DNA from: Proales similis
Taxonomy: Eukaryota > Rotifera > Eurotatoria > Ploima > Proalidae
Length of the DNA: 64,000 nucleotides
Reading direction: 5' to 3'
Assembly: GCA_019059635.1 (NCBI GenBank)
Contig: JAGVRJ010000012.1
Span: 1,426,001 to 1,490,000 of the forward strand
Shown: in pieces, positions 12,921-25,896 of the stretch
How the letters are laid out: each line of letters starts with the position of its first letter
Numbering within the stretch: position 1 is the first letter of the stretch
Position numbers and translations under genes: made by a program
Notes under the pieces: generated by a model
What the model was told of the DNA's origin: nothing
The model's input: the letters and a program-made list of their open reading frames with translations, nothing else
Databases searched by the model: none

Positions 12921-14360
12921 AAATAGAATAATAAACTCTCAAGAGTTGTGAGCAATCAAGTTTTCCCTCTCCCTCTCTCTCTTTGGCTCTCTCTCTCTCT
13001 CTCTCTCACTCTGGCCAAATAAAATGGTCGACGAGTCAGATTGTCTCTAATTGCTTAAAGGGCCCAACGCTTATCAAATAAGCCCGTTTCAAGCTGCTTT
13101 TGCGGGCTTTCGCCCACAAGGGCCCTACTGAGCGCGACGCAGCCCGGTAGCAATAGGACTAAAGCCGGCAAAGTGACAATACTCACGAGCTTGAAACGGC
13201 TTGTTAGTCGAAAATCCATGCTTGATTCAATACGCCTTCACGACTGCAACTAGTTTTGTTGAAATTTGCTGAAATTGGCCGCCACCACGAACAATCGCAA
13301 TCAGAGCCGGTTGTTTTTATAAGCGAGCTGAAGGCTTCGGATAAGCAGCACAACGAATGAAGCAACTTTGTTAGGGGACTGATAAACTCTGTAAATTCTG
13401 GCCTGCATCGCTATTTTCTGTTGAGTGCAAACATTCCAGCCTAATTGCCTGGTCTATGCACTACATCCACGACCTTGCCTGCCTGACTCTGCTTTAAAAG
13501 TACTCGGCAAATCAGCATAGTTTCTGGCCAGAGAAGACGAGAGTGAACAAGAGAGGCAGGCGAAGGTTTGGCTCCACTCACTTGACTAATTGGCGCGCGC
13601 GTCCTTATCAAACTGACAACTAAAAGACTCGGGCAGCTTTAATGAAGCATTTTTATTTTTACTTGATGGTGACGACCACCACCATGACGGAGAAGTGAGT
13701 ACAAAAAAAAAAAGAGGCGGCAAAAGTGAGGAGGGTCGAGAGATGTTTCAAAGCAAGAGAGTAGACAAGTTGAAGTCGATTGCTCGGCCGGTCGTTCAGT
13801 GTCACCGAAATAGAAGCCAGATGGGCAACAAAAAAAAATATCAAGATTGAAGTGATTACAACAAGAGAAACGAAAAGTGCCTTGAAAAGAGAAAAGAGAA
13901 GAAGAAAAGAGAAAAGAAACTTCTTTTTGCTCCTTAAAGCGACGAGAGCGCGTTAAGAACTGACTTGTCTGGCGTTTGATTGCACCGGAACGAGTCAAAT
14001 TGCTGTTGCTTTTGTTTTATTTGCTGCAGTAGATAAAGCACGATGGGACTTGAGGCTGTTGTTGGCACGCTCGACTCTCTGCTCTTTGTGGCTCAATTTA
14101 CAAGAAGCGAAGGTGAAAATAAATAGAGAAAGCACAAGATCGGGGCGATTGGGTCGGTGGGTGAGTGGGCAGGTATCGCATGCCTGTGATCGATCGATTG
14201 CTCACATTCGTGGTGTTGGTGGTTTTATAATAAATACAGTACAGGCGGTGGCGGCCACACAAGAGAGCGTCTTGTGTCGACAGTTTGAAATTTTTTTTTC
14301 CATTTTGTTTTGTATGGTTTCGCTGGCCCAGCTGATAGAGCCGGACTGGGCTGAGAGCGA
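12921..14360. other. Intergenic, no gene seen
   Basis: This 1.4 kb holds a CT-rich microsatellite (about 12966-13010), an A-run and a GA-rich tract near 13700-13920, and a 12-bp inverted repeat (ccgtttcaagct near 13085, its complement near 13188). No supported coding region was found. The kinase 3' UTR and the coiled-coil gene promoter must lie here. Confidence 0.5.
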
Positions 14361-15714
14361 CTAGAAGGTCATTCCGAGTCTCTTGAGTGCCAAGAGGGCG
14401 TTGACCGCTTTCTTCACACAATTTGCTCAGCATGTGGGCGCAATGCAATCAGGCAGAGATTGAAATTACCTGCCAACGGCGTCTGATGACAAAGCGGCGC
14501 AGATTCTTGGTGTTTATCACCTTTTCTTCGCACGTTGTTGTCGTCGTTGCCGCTGCTGGCTTGTCGCTCTCGACTGGATTAAGCTTACACAGCCAAGGAT
14601 GCTTGAGACATTCGCTGGCCGACATTCGCTTCCTAAAATCGTTGCTGAATTTGAACCGCTTCAGATCGATTAGAGCGTCGGCACTCACTCTACATCCTTG
14701 CATAGAAGCTTTGATATGAAGTCTTTGGCTTCCTCGCTAATGCCGTCGAACGACTCGTCGTCAAAGTCAAAATCTGCCTTTGTTATGTTGTTGTAAGTCT
14801 CGCCGTCGTCGTCGCCCATAAACGGCGACAAGCCGGACAAGCTGGCGATCGAAACGAATTAGAAAAAGGCGTCTAGCGAACGAGTAATGGCCGGATGAAC
14901 TCACAGGACGTAGCAAATTACTCCCAGACTCCACATGTCAGTGCCGTAGCTGATGCGATCGTAGTTGACAATCTCGGGCGCGACGAACTCGGGCGTGCCG
15001 AACAGCACCTTCAGCGGCTCGTTCGGGTCGAATTTACGCGCCAGACCGAAGTCGATTATTTTTATTCGATGACCGGTCTTGGACAAGCAGAGTATGTTCT
15101 CTGGCTTGAGGTCCAAGTGAAGTATGTTGAGGTTGTGCATGAAGCTGATGCCCTCGCATATCTGCATGGTGTACAGCTCGCACAGGCGTTCGGTGAGAAT
15201 AAAGTTCTCGTCGATTACTCGTTCGAACAGCTCGCCGCCGTTGATCCTGATCGCAAACTCGATGAAACTAATGTCCACATTGAGAGAGAGAGAGAGAGGC
15301 AAAAAGTGAATTACAGCTCGAGTATGAGGCACATTTGCCGTTTGCTTTCATACACGTCGTAGAGTTGAATGAGCCTTGGATGCTGGAGGCTTTTCATTAT
15401 TTCGACTTCGTTCAGAACATCGTGTCGGTCTTGTTCTTTGTTGATGGCCAGAAATTTGGCCGCCAGCAGCCGTCCGCTGCACTTTTCTTTGCATTTTTTC
15501 ACTTCTCCGAATTTGCCTCTGCCCAAGCAAGTGTGAGCGAATGCACAAGTTATGGCGTCGGCAGCTGACACACTTACCGGCCGAGAAATTCGAGCATTTC
15601 GAACTCTTCGGTGACCCATTTGTCCTTTCGCACTTGGATCAGTCTGCGCTCGAAATTCGCCTCGACGTCAGGCTCCAATTGGATTATTCGTTTGCCCATG
15701 GCATCAATACTCAT
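14361..15714 (-). CDS. Myosin light chain kinase-like Ser/Thr kinase
   Basis: Calcium/calmodulin-type kinase of the MLCK/death-associated kinase branch, probably phosphorylating myosin regulatory light chain. The start at 15714 gives MSIDAMGKRIIQLEP. The kinase fold follows over several exons: glycine loop GRGKFGEVKK, catalytic Lys in LAAKFLAI, GGELFERVIDE, the MLCK-type catalytic loop HLDLKPENILC (His-Leu-Asp rather than His-Arg-Asp), IIDFGLARKFD, GTPEFVAPE, GTDMWSLGVICYVL and SGLSPFMGDDD. The tail after the HPWL block carries NTKNLRRFVIRRRWQ and ends in LLALKRLGMTF, the place and composition of an autoinhibitory calmodulin-binding helix. There are no Ig or Fn3 domains and the protein stops just after the regulatory helix. 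It is therefore a minimal kinase compared with smooth-muscle MLCK or twitchin. Confidence 0.9.
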
Positions 15715-18040
15715 TCTACGCCCAGTTCATTCGTTGCACTCGTCTCTTCTGGCGTAACTGTTTTTCCTCTCCAATACAGTCTGGCCTAACTCGCCTTCTC
15801 TGGCCGAACAAATCTAAAGAGATGTGCTAACGTGCCGACCATGAGCTCACTTGAGTCACTCGAACGCGCTGGCTGTGTGCACCGTCGGCGCGACTGCTCG
15901 GCTCAGCTTTTTTTGCAAAGCAAATTGAACTCAGACTGTGGACTCGACTTGTTACTCGTTCAGAAACAAATCGATTATTGAAATGAAAACAAAAGCATGA
16001 ATCGAGTGCGCCGCGCGCTAATTGCGCAGGCACTCGACTTGCACACGATCATTGGAGTCGATCCGACGCTGCACACATAAAGCCATTACACAATGATGCT
16101 CGCCACCATCGCGAGATAAACATCGCAAGAAGAATAAAAGCCAATTGCTGCTGGCCTTGTAAACACCTGAAGTGTGGAGGCGAGGCATGTGCGTAAGAAC
16201 GGCTGCCTAATTGCAATCACCCTTGACCTCCGTCCTATTCCAGTGCGTTCGGCATTTGGTGCCGTGCAACAGGCGTGACTAGAAACTGACGCACATTGAA
16301 AGCGAATAAAAGTGAAAATGAATAATTCGGCCTTGTCGGCTTGTGGATGCGGCTAAATGTCGGCTAAAAGAGGCCTTCTCCTTTTCTTTCAGCTCTGTGG
16401 CCATCCGGTTTCGAGTTCTCTTCGAACCGGAATTTTACAAATGTTTGCCCGACGCGCTTGCATGAATAAATTTAATTTCTATTTAATAAATTCGATTAAC
16501 TTGATTGAATTTACAACTTTAAAGCCCTCTTTCTCTCTCTCTTGAATGAGATGGTTTGATAAGAGGACGAAGCGATGCGATTGGTCGTCGTCTGCAACAG
16601 GCGAACATGACGCGTCAATTAAACTCAGGTGTGGCAAGGCGAGCACCGGACAACCGGGCGACGCAGCTAGTAGGCGTGCCAGCGCTAAATAGTCTTCAAA
16701 TGATGCGTGTGTGTGTGTGCGCGCTTTGCTTGCAAGTGATGAGCTCTGGCATCAGTGTTGAACAGTTTCATTTGAAAAACAAGGAGCAGTCCATAACATA
16801 AATTATGAGATCAATTGCGTCTAGAGCAAAAGAGGTGCGCTCAGTTGCTGTGTGAGAGAGCGGTAGAAAAGCATCAATTTGCAATCGCAACCTAATGTGG
16901 ATGATCGGCCGTCGGCTTCTCTGCGTGTGTTTGTATGTTTGTGTGTGAGTTCGTTAGCCAGCCAGTGTGTCTGTGTGCGTGTGCAGTTGCATAAAGAGAA
17001 GCATTGGCATAAGCAGCATGCAAATAAGACGAATAGGAGCAGCGGGGCCATGCGATGCTCATTCTCAGCCGACATCCGACTTATTAACAAAGTAGACCGA
17101 CTTAGCTCATTAGAGATCATAATCGTTTTGCATGCCGTTACGTAATGGCCAAGGCCAGACTGATCAATGCATCTCTTGTGCCTCTCTCATTCACTCACTC
17201 ACTGATTCTCTCTATCTTGCCTCTGTTGCTCGATGTCTACCCATCGGTTGCGGGCGAAATGAAATAGTAATTTATTTGCGAGCGAACGCCATCATCGCAT
17301 GCCTCCCTCAATAAGCGCATCATCTCAATCATCATCATGCCTCACATTATCCACCATCTGCCGTTTACCTAACCCCTTCGACACGAACGTCTGGCCCGCC
17401 GATTTTAATTTCATGTTTGCATAATTCGCTCTCAAGAAGTTTTCACTTTTCCTCGAACTTTGCCTCAAAATGGCAACGAGCGGCTCCTTCTGGCGCTTTT
17501 CTCTATTTTTACTGCCATTCAACACCATCAGCCAGAGCGAGAGAGAAATAGAAGGAGTAGGAGGAGGCAGAGAGAGAGAGAAAAAGAGAGAGGGTTGCGA
17601 AAATATTGGCCTAAAGAGCATTAGAAAGTTTGAAGTGTGTGGGAGCCCGTCGCTTCTTATCTCATAAGAGCCAACTTAATCAAATAAGGCCAGTCGGCAG
17701 GCAGTCTTTCATCTATTGAGCCATGAACATCAGGCATGATCTAGGGGCCAAGCTGACTCGACGTAAGGCCTCATGTGTACCCGACTGATCTAATCAGCCA
17801 TAGTTCACTTGTTGTAGCTGAAGGAAATGTGCAGTAGAGCATCTGTTCCGCTTCCTAAATTAGCCGCCAACTTTCTGGAAGAGAGAGCACTCCAAGAGTG
17901 CTCAAGTCAAAATCCCAGACTTTACACGTCCCTGTGTATTCAATAGTAGAACAGCAGTAGAACAGGTTCGCTCAGGGCTTTATTTAATCAAAGGAAGGCA
18001 GTGAACTTCTTCTCAAAGAAAGACAGCGAGCTTGCCAAGT
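15715..18040. other. Intergenic, no gene seen
   Basis: This 2.3 kb lies between the kinase start and the TMEM17 stop. It contains GT-rich (about 16702-16721, 16920-16985), CT-rich (about 16530-16543) and GA-rich (about 17535-17592) simple sequence. Open frames are short and compositionally biased, and I see no protein family. It probably contains the kinase promoter and 5' UTR exons. Confidence 0.5.
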
Positions 18041-18951
18041 CTAGTCGAGCTTTTGCGCTCTCGCACTAAGGTTCTGCATTTTAAGCAAGTTGTCCCCGTG
18101 CCTGAGCTGCTCGAGCCAGTCTCCTTCGCCGCTGGCGTCAAACGCCTCATTGTCGTATGCGTTCTCCTCTTCAAATTGTTTGTAGTGAAATCGCGATATT
18201 TGATATCTGGCCAACGAACGAACGGCCATGAAACCGAACACAACCTCCGCATAGACAAATACTAAATGAACGATTTGTAGTGCGAACTGCATCGGAAGCA
18301 GGAATGCAATTTGAAATGTGATGTCTCGCTCTCGGTCATAAATGGGCACCCAGACGATGACGGACAAGAAGAGAGTGAGCGGCGCCTCGACCATCAGCGT
18401 CAAAAGCCAGAAGCCGGTCAGTTCGGGCACCTATGTGAGAAATGAAAGAGAAACTGTTTGAGACGCAAGCGACCGATCTACTCACTCGTTCGCCCAAGTT
18501 GCCCAGAAAGCCGAGGAAAATGCGCAATATCTCAAACAACGTGGTCATTATGAACGCGAACAGGATCAGAATGATCCAAACCTGAATCTCTTCGTTTGAT
18601 CTGTAGACCTTAAATCAGGTCAGAAGGTAAAGGTGCTGGGACCCAAGGTGCTTGAGTACTCACCAGAATCGGGTAGAGCAGGGCTGAGCCGATTATCCAC
18701 ACGATCGAGTAGTAGGCGTTGAGATAGAGGAGAATTTGCAGCGGAAGGCTTGATGCATAGTCGATCACTTGTTCGCTCGAGTCTGAGTCAACTGGAGGGC
18801 TGCTAGACAGAGGCTTCTATCTACCTCTCTTCCTGGTCCGCTCCTCCACGTACATTTGATGAAAGCCGAGCGGTTTAGCCGCCAGTTTTGTCAAGTTGTT
18901 GAGCATACGACCCAAGTCGGTTGTGCCGGTCCTTTTCTTTTCATCTTCCAT
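18041..18951 (-). CDS. TMEM17: Transmembrane protein 17, ciliary transition zone
   Basis: Four-pass membrane protein of the MKS/B9 module at the ciliary transition zone, which gates membrane protein entry into cilia. The start at 18951 gives MEDEKKRTGTTDLGRML. After splicing the order is a TM exon with LPLQILLYLNAYYSIVW, a second with QVWIILILFAFIMTTLFE, then the hallmark GNLGERVPELTGFWLLTL (human: GNLQEKVPELAGFWLLSL), and a last TM helix ending in a cytosolic tail with RYQISRFHYKQFEEE. The C-terminal tail, with GEGDWLEQLRHGDNLLK, is longer than in vertebrates. The stop TAG is at 18041-18043. It is divergent from the C15orf40-like gene, start codons 263 bp apart. Its presence indicates that the animal makes cilia. 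Confidence 0.9.
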
Positions 18952-19214
18952 TTCTGATCATCAGCCAATTCGCTTCAACTGGCTTGTCGAGACTGAACTC
19001 ATCGCAGCCATTAGACAGGCCTGTTCACTTGCGTTGCCATGGCTACTCATGTCCGGACAGAGACCGACTGTCGGACAAAATGCGACATTATTCAAATGGA
19101 CACAAAACACCGACACAAATCTGAAAGTTGGTTGTGTCAATCGGAAATTGCAAGTGCGAATTTTAAATGAAATTTGCTCGATTTCTGTTCACTTTGGGCA
19201 AAAATCGACACACG

Positions 19215-19773
19215 ATGCCCAAAGGCAAAAAAGCCAACTCTTCTGCGAGTAAGAGTAGCTCAACTCGAATCGTTTTCTGATTATTTTTTGAGTTTGACCA
19301 ATAGAAGTCGAAGAAGAAGCGCAGTCGCATGTGCATGGACCTGTGTTTGTCGACAAAAACGGCCGAGTCTGTCTGAGCATTTTGGTGAAGCCCGGAGCGG
19401 CAAGCACCGAACTGACCGGTAACTGGCCTCCACTTGGCCTATAAGCTTAACGCAAGTGAAATAACATTCCAATCGACAACAGACATCTCCGACGACTCAA
19501 TAGGCGTTCGAATAGCCGCTCCGCCGGTGGACGGCGAGGCCAACAAGGAGCTCATTAAATTCGTTTCCAAGCTTCTGGGCGTTAGCAAATCAGACGTCGA
19601 TTTGGACAAAGTAGCGCCGGCATATTTGCCTTTGGCTGGCTCCTCAACTTAATTTCTTCTTTTTTGAACAGGGCGCCAAGAGCAGACAAAAGACACTGGT
19701 GCTTTCAAACTGCCAGCTAAGCGCCGAGCAGATTCTCAGTCTATTCCGACAACAGCAAGCTAATCTCAACTGA
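19215..19773 (+). CDS. UPF0235 / DUF167 protein, C15orf40-like
   Basis: Small conserved protein of the DUF167 (YggU) family, with no established biochemical role. Four exons splice in frame: [11 protein letters not shown]; a second exon with [15 protein letters not shown] and [12 protein letters not shown]; a third giving [18 protein letters not shown] and [12 protein letters not shown]; a fourth starting [11 protein letters not shown] and ending QQANLN with TGA at 19771-19773. The conserved KPGA, AAPPxxGEAN and GxKSR blocks are all present. Introns are about 56-64 bp with canonical ends and matching phases. It shares a divergent promoter with TMEM17. Its stop lies only 51 bp from the convergent URB2 stop. 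Confidence 0.92.
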
Positions 19774-19824
19774 AAGTGACTTTAATTTTCTGAAATTTTT
19801 ATTCCCGTGCGCTTTTATAAAGTT

Positions 19825-22800
19825 CTACACTTTGCCCGTGTATTTGAAGTACTTGTCGTACTCGGCGTAGAGCTTCTTGAACACCTCTTTGGGTCCGATG
19901 GGAAGGACTACGTGCAGCTGAGCGATTGCGTGCAGGTCACACAATGCGATCAAATGATAGACCATGCTCGATAGGATGGGCTTTTAAACGCAGCGCTCAA
20001 TATCGACTTGATATTCTCAACCGTAAAAAAAAAGCGCAAGGGCTCTTACTCGAACTGAAGGATGCACAGGCACCATGTGCGCTCGATGCGTGTACTCGGC
20101 TATCATGTAGGGCGACACTTTGCTAAAGCTGGTCTTGAATGCGGCGAACTGCATCACAATTCTGCGCTCGGTTAGAACAGGGCAACTGCAATTAGGGCAC
20201 AATGAGACCAACCTCTCCAGATCCTGGGCGGCTTTGATCATCAGCTCGACTTTGCTCGAGTCGAGCTGGCTCTGATGACTGCGCGCAGTGGTGTTACCTA
20301 TCAGCTGTTGATCAAGAGTTAAGGAAACTCGTTTTAGTTAAATGGGCTTGTTAAATGAGAAGGCGCCGTTTTGGAAAAAGGATATTGTTCATGAGGCCAC
20401 AGACGATTTCGACCAGTTTGACAAACTTTTTCGAATAGCGAATCAGAATGAGGTTGAGAATTCGACACAGCAGCTCCTGCAGCCGAACGTACTCGTCCAA
20501 CTCGACCGATTCGAATGCGATCGACTCGAATATCTGCAGTGAGATGATCGCAAATTGACTGGGCAGCAGCAAGTACTTTGAGCAGAACATTGCGCACTGG
20601 TGCGACAAGAGTTGACTCAAACTGCGCCAGTCCGAGTTGAGCGCCAGAACAACGCAGACGGGCTGAGTTCGCACCAGAAACTTTTGCACATGAGCGGACA
20701 GCGAGGCGAGCTGCTGTTCATTCAGACGCACATCGCAGCACAAGCTCTTTTCCAATTGACTGATTCTGACCAGCTCGTCTGTGTTGACTGTGCCGCTCTC
20801 AAACGCTTGTCTCAGCCTCTGGTCCAAGTAGGAGAGCAGCTCGTCGAACTGTTCGCTTTCCAGCGAGTGAATCGAATGAAGTAAGTAGCCGAGACTGGGC
20901 TCATTCAGTAGATGAAGGTCGATGAGCTGTTTGCTCAGCTTCACCGATCGGCCTTTCCATTTGTAGGCGATTAGGCTGCGAACGAACTTGAGGTGGTTCT
21001 CGCTCAAATGCGGCCTCTCCTTTGTCGAGTGACTCTCTGCTCGCTGGCTCTCATCTGCTTCGTCTCTCTTTCGCTTCAGAGTGCGCAGACGCTCTTTGTG
21101 CGCTTGCAGGCAATAGTCGAGCAGTTGGCCGTTTTCTGACGCCAGTCTCTCGTTCGACTGCAAAGCGGTGCCGAGTCGAAATTTTTCGCTCTCGTCAAGC
21201 GCGTCCTTGCTCTCGTTTAGCTGGCAGCCAATTGAGAGCAGCTGCTGTTCAAGGTCAACTTTGGCCTCTGGGGCGAGGCGGGCTGCAATCTTGGCCAGGC
21301 GCTCGATGATCGCAATCGCGGCGAATTTGCCACTTTTCTGCTCTTGGCTGAATCCGCTCGCGGCCAGCTTGAGCGCGAACCGAGCCGCTTCAAGTGCATT
21401 CTTGCACAAGCACTGAACGAGCGTCGAAATGATCTTCTCTGCTCTGAGGCTCATCTCCGGATCGAGAGCGACTATTGACTCAATGAGCCATTCACATTTC
21501 GAGTGTTCAATCTCGATTGATCGATCAGCCAAGTTGAGACGTTCGAGCAAGTCGAGCTTTTGCTCTTGATCGCCGTTCATTCGCTCGATCAAGATCAAAC
21601 AGATCAACGTGTACTTGGCACTCAGATAGCTCACTGGCAAGCATTTCAGCATTGAATAAAGAAGCTGGCTCTGCTTCGATGTCAAACACTCGTCTGGTAT
21701 TTGACTCACAAGTTTTTCAACTTTCTTCGGCCTCCAATCGAACAAGTTCAGGCGAGTTTAGGCTCCTCTTGGTATTTGCGTTCACTTACTTGTCACGTGC
21801 GAGCTCCTTTTCCAATTGAGTCAACACCGCCTCTGCTTTACTTTGCCAAACTTGAATCGAGTGCCCGACTGGAGAGTGCAGAGATGCTTACTTGTCTGCT
21901 AGTCGGAGTGCCGAGCAAACGCTCGAGAAAAAGACAGGCAGGAGTGAGGCGTCGTCGAATAAGCGTTCGCGGTTCAAATCGTCTATTTCGAGCTCTTTAC
22001 TCTCCGCCATCAGCGCAAACAGATTCTTGTAGACGCCGGCGGCCAAGTCCAGATTCTGGCTTTTTATGGCCGGCATCAGAACGTGCAAGTTTTTGAGTAT
22101 GAACTCGTTCCAGTGGTTTTTAAGAAACGCGTATTGCTCGCGCGACTTCAAAACGGCGATCAGAATGCAAATGGACAGCCAAGTCAAACAGACGCGGTAT
22201 TTACCTTTGCCAGACGAGGCGAGCTCGGAAGGTCAAAACTGGCACTGAGCAGCAGCTCTAATGGTTGCGACGTGTCTGCGTTCATGGCTGTACGGGCGAA
22301 GAGGTTCACTAGTTCGAGCTTGCACTGTTTGCCTCAAGCATTAGATTGATTGGTTTTGTTAAACCAATGAAAGTTTACCAGCTGATGTAGCAGATTCCAA
22401 TCGGCGTTGTTCGAGTCGAGTTTTCTTATTTGCTGTTGAAGGCGTTTGCCAAGCTCGAAGCGCTCGTCGACAAGTTGAAGATAGGCGACGAGGAGTTCAG
22501 TGCAGGTGTTTGAGTGACCACTGCCGGCCGAGAACGAGTATCTGTAGACGAGCACGTGCAGCATTCCGCACACGGCCAGACACTCGACATAGTCGCTGTG
22601 GCAGTCTGAAGTCAAGAGTTTGAACAAGATGTGCCGACTGGAGGCAAGCAGCTCGTAGGCGGTCAAGCGCTGCTGAGAAGACAGACGCTGATTGCAAACG
22701 TTAACCCGCTCCATGAGTGTCTGAAGCAATTTGCTTAATTGAATGGAGACCGATCTCGACTGGCTGCTCTGCTCCTCAAGTCGGCCGCATAAGTCTCGCC

Positions 22801-24845
22801 ACAGATTGAGACATGTCTGCGCGTCCACACTCGGATCTTGAACACTCTGCCCGAGGCTTTGTTTGTGTTTAATCTTTTTTTAGATGCGAGCACTCAAGTG
22901 AGCAGAGCAGCTATTCACCTCTTGAAAAATGCTTGAGGAAGCTGGATGCTCGGCTGGAGGAGAATCGAGGAGATCAGCTTGTGCACTGCTCTTGACAACT
23001 CGCGATTCGCCATGCTCCTCTCAACGAACGCGCTCAAGAACATTTCTACGCAGCTCTGATCCTGAATCGCATTTCATCTTCAACTCGAAGCTCGTTTCGA
23101 CTCTTTTCGTTCGTCTACTTACATTGAACTTGGACAAAATGGCCGGCAAGTGCTCGTCGAGCAGCTGGTGGTCCAGATTCAGCACGATGACCAGCAACTT
23201 GGCGTGTGGCGCACTTTTAAAAGCTTTCAAAGTGAAAAACGAAAAGCCGCGAGCCGCACAAGTCTCACCTCAGCTCGCCGCCGCCGGCCAATATTTGCTC
23301 GATCAGTTTCTTCAGCCAGTCGATGAACATGTTCTGGTTGGCGCGATCGTCCACTCGATTGAACACCTCGAGCTTGTCGAGGGCGTCGAACATGTCGGCT
23401 AGAGCTTGCGTCTTCAGGTCGCGTCCGGCCTCGCCGCTCTGGCCCAATCTCAAGCTCAGCTCGACTATTGTCTGAAAAGCGTTTATCTTTTGTTTGTAGT
23501 CAACACTTGAGATCGGCGTTTAGAACGAGAAGTTTGCTTTCCAGTGTTGAGTCACTACTCACTTTTGCAGCAGCTCGAACATCTCATGAGTGATGAAGCC
23601 GATTGTCTGCAGCACAGACTTGAGGTCGGTTTCCTTAAATTTTTTCCGGAGCGATGAGATCACTGATTCGCTTTTGACTAGAGCGCTTTTACATTTTGGC
23701 CGGATGCGGCGGCCTCGAGCGTTGTAAATAGTGCAGCCACTTGATAGTTGGAAGAAGATGCCAGCGAGTTGGGCAAGTTTCGAACAAACTCGGAAAAGAG
23801 ATTTGCGTGCGCCCTATTCGCACGAAATGGTTAGACGAGACGAAAGGCGCGGCTACGAGTGTGCTTTACTTTGTAAACAGGGCCGACTTGAGCAGATCCA
23901 GACAGGCTTGTCTGAGCGGAACATGCTCGGAGCAAAGGCAAATGGCGTTTGCCAACGGCACCAGAAGATGCTGGCAGAAGCGGGCAAAGAACTGAACGCG
24001 AACGCCAATTGAAGAGGAAACTCTCGCAAACGGACGCAGATAGAGAGAGGCAGTATACCTTGTTCCGGCCTTGCTCTGCCTTGAGCGAGACCAGAAATTG
24101 ACGCATTACGTTCAGGCAGCGATCTTGATTTGGCCTCGAGCCATCGCACGCCATCCTCAAGTAGTGTCTTTGTATTCTGGCCTTTTTAAAATGTTGTTTT
24201 TCAATGTCAAACAAGCCAATAGACCAGAGCGAGCAGATTCAATTTGCTTACGAACTGATCGAAATTGCGGATGAAGAACGACGATGACGACGAGGCTGAG
24301 CTGCAAATGAGAATTTCGCCCAGCTCCGCCACAGCCGGCAAACACGCACTCGTCTCTTGCTCGATCAAGTCGACGAAACGCTGCAGTCACGAAAGGAGAA
24401 AAGTCGGCGATTTGATTCGATTTTAGATTCGTCTTTCTGATCTGACCTGGGACAACTGTGCGTGTCGATAGATGAATGCAGGCGTTGATTTCAAATATTC
24501 ATTTAGCACGCTGAGCAGGCTGTTGGTTTGCTCAAGTTGAGATTCGCTTTCATCGCTTCGAAACGGGTAAACAACAGAACGACTTGAAAACTGTTGGACA
24601 GCTGCTTGGGCAAAGCAGGATGCATACCGTTTTCGTTTGGCTTGGAGCAAAGTATCTGTGCACCAGCTGGCAATCAATTGCTGCGCATACGAATCGTCCT
24701 TGGACCGGCTGAAAACACTCTGGGCCACTCTGATTCGTTTATTTAGATCAATGCTCTCATCTCTAAGCTGATTGACGTTCGCCGTCTGACTGTTGCGCTC
24801 CTCGTCGCAGTCCTCTTTTTCTGCATTGTTTCCATTATCGTTCAT
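19825..24845 (-). CDS. URB2: Nucleolar ribosome-biogenesis protein URB2 (Npa2) homolog
   Basis: Large helical-repeat protein needed for 60S pre-ribosome assembly in the nucleolus. The N-terminal exon starts at 24845 (MNDNGNNAEKEDCDEERN). A long helical middle is spread over many exons, including a single open stretch of over 400 codons around 20351-21745. Assignment rests on the C-terminus, which reads TERRIVMQFAAFKTSFSKV, SPYMIAEYTHRAHMVPVHP, then LHVVLPIGPKEVFKKLYAEY and DKYFKYTGKV, the signature end of the Urb2/Npa2 C-terminal domain. The stop TAG is at 19825-19827. Spliced length is near 1,400 residues by rough count, close to the human protein of about 1,520. The body diverges strongly, as is usual for this family, so individual exon borders are uncertain. 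Confidence 0.82.
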
Positions 24846-25896
24846 TTATAAGAGCAATTAGCTAATTACTCATTGTGGCAATAGACGATGGCATTTGCTT
24901 GACGGCTGTTTCCAAAGCGATCAAGTTTTAAATTCGACGACAATCGAGACGAATTTCCCTTTATTTTTGTTTTTTTCTTCTTTTTTCTTTTAATTAATTC
25001 TCAGCAGTCGAATGCGTGCGCGATATTCACGCGGCCGCGCGCGCAAATTCAAAACTAAGATGCCGCGCAAGTGAAACGAGCTGCCGATTTTATGTCTTTC
25101 AATCAAATGTGCCCTTCTGCCGCTCAGCTCAGATCGCGTTCAATTGTGCAGTCGGCGACTGATTGATAGACGCTCGGCAAATATTTGCCTGTCAGTCGGG
25201 TAAACATGGGCGAATAAGAAGTAAGCGAGTTAGTGCATCAGCAATCGGCAAGGAAAAAGTCAACGACGAGTAGGAGATGGTTGGGAAAATTCTAATTGAA
25301 CTATAATGGGCTGCAAGTCTCGATTCAATTGAAACGGCTCAAGGACTCGAGCTGACGAGTCGTTTTTCGTGTTTAATTAATCGATTTCGCATCAGAGCAA
25401 GTGAAAGAAAGAAAAAAATTAATCGCCTGATTCGAGCCATCCACCGCTGAACGGCTGCCGAACCCGACGGTTTAATTATTCTCTTTTTTTTTCTATTAAT
25501 CGAGACACTTCTCACCGCTTTGTTCCTGTTAACACCAGCGCGACTTGGCAGCGCCAGTAATCTCCCTTTGGAATAATTTGCAACCTCACTTCCTCACTTT
25601 TATTTTCCTCTCGCTTTTTCTCTTTCACTTCATAATTCTCTCTTTCACTAGCTTTCTCGTCAGGTCATATTCTTTTTTATCGGGCAACACCGGCCTCTGT
25701 AGGCCGTTCTTTTCCTATTTTTCGTCATATCGGATCTGTTAAATGAGATAAAGCTTTTACGTTATGCAATTCCCAATTCTGAAAAAAATTAAAGCAAAAT
25801 TGCTTTTTCACCATTTGAAAGATGAAATAAGAATCGTGTTGTGGCGCCGAAGCAGAAAGGAGACAAAAGAGGAGAGGAAAAAGCGAATTAGAGCGA
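24846..25896. other. Divergent intergenic region (URB2 / 5-HT2-like receptor)
   Basis: About 1 kb between two divergently transcribed genes. It is T-rich in places (about 24958-24995 and 25477-25500) with a GC-rich CGCG patch at 25016-25045. It probably holds both promoters and possibly a non-coding or N-terminal exon of the receptor gene. No complete gene was seen. Confidence 0.45.

Noticed and set aside
13085-13200. 12-bp inverted repeat (ccgtttcaagct) as a small transposon
   Set aside because: There is no target-site duplication and no further copy in the window, so it may be chance.
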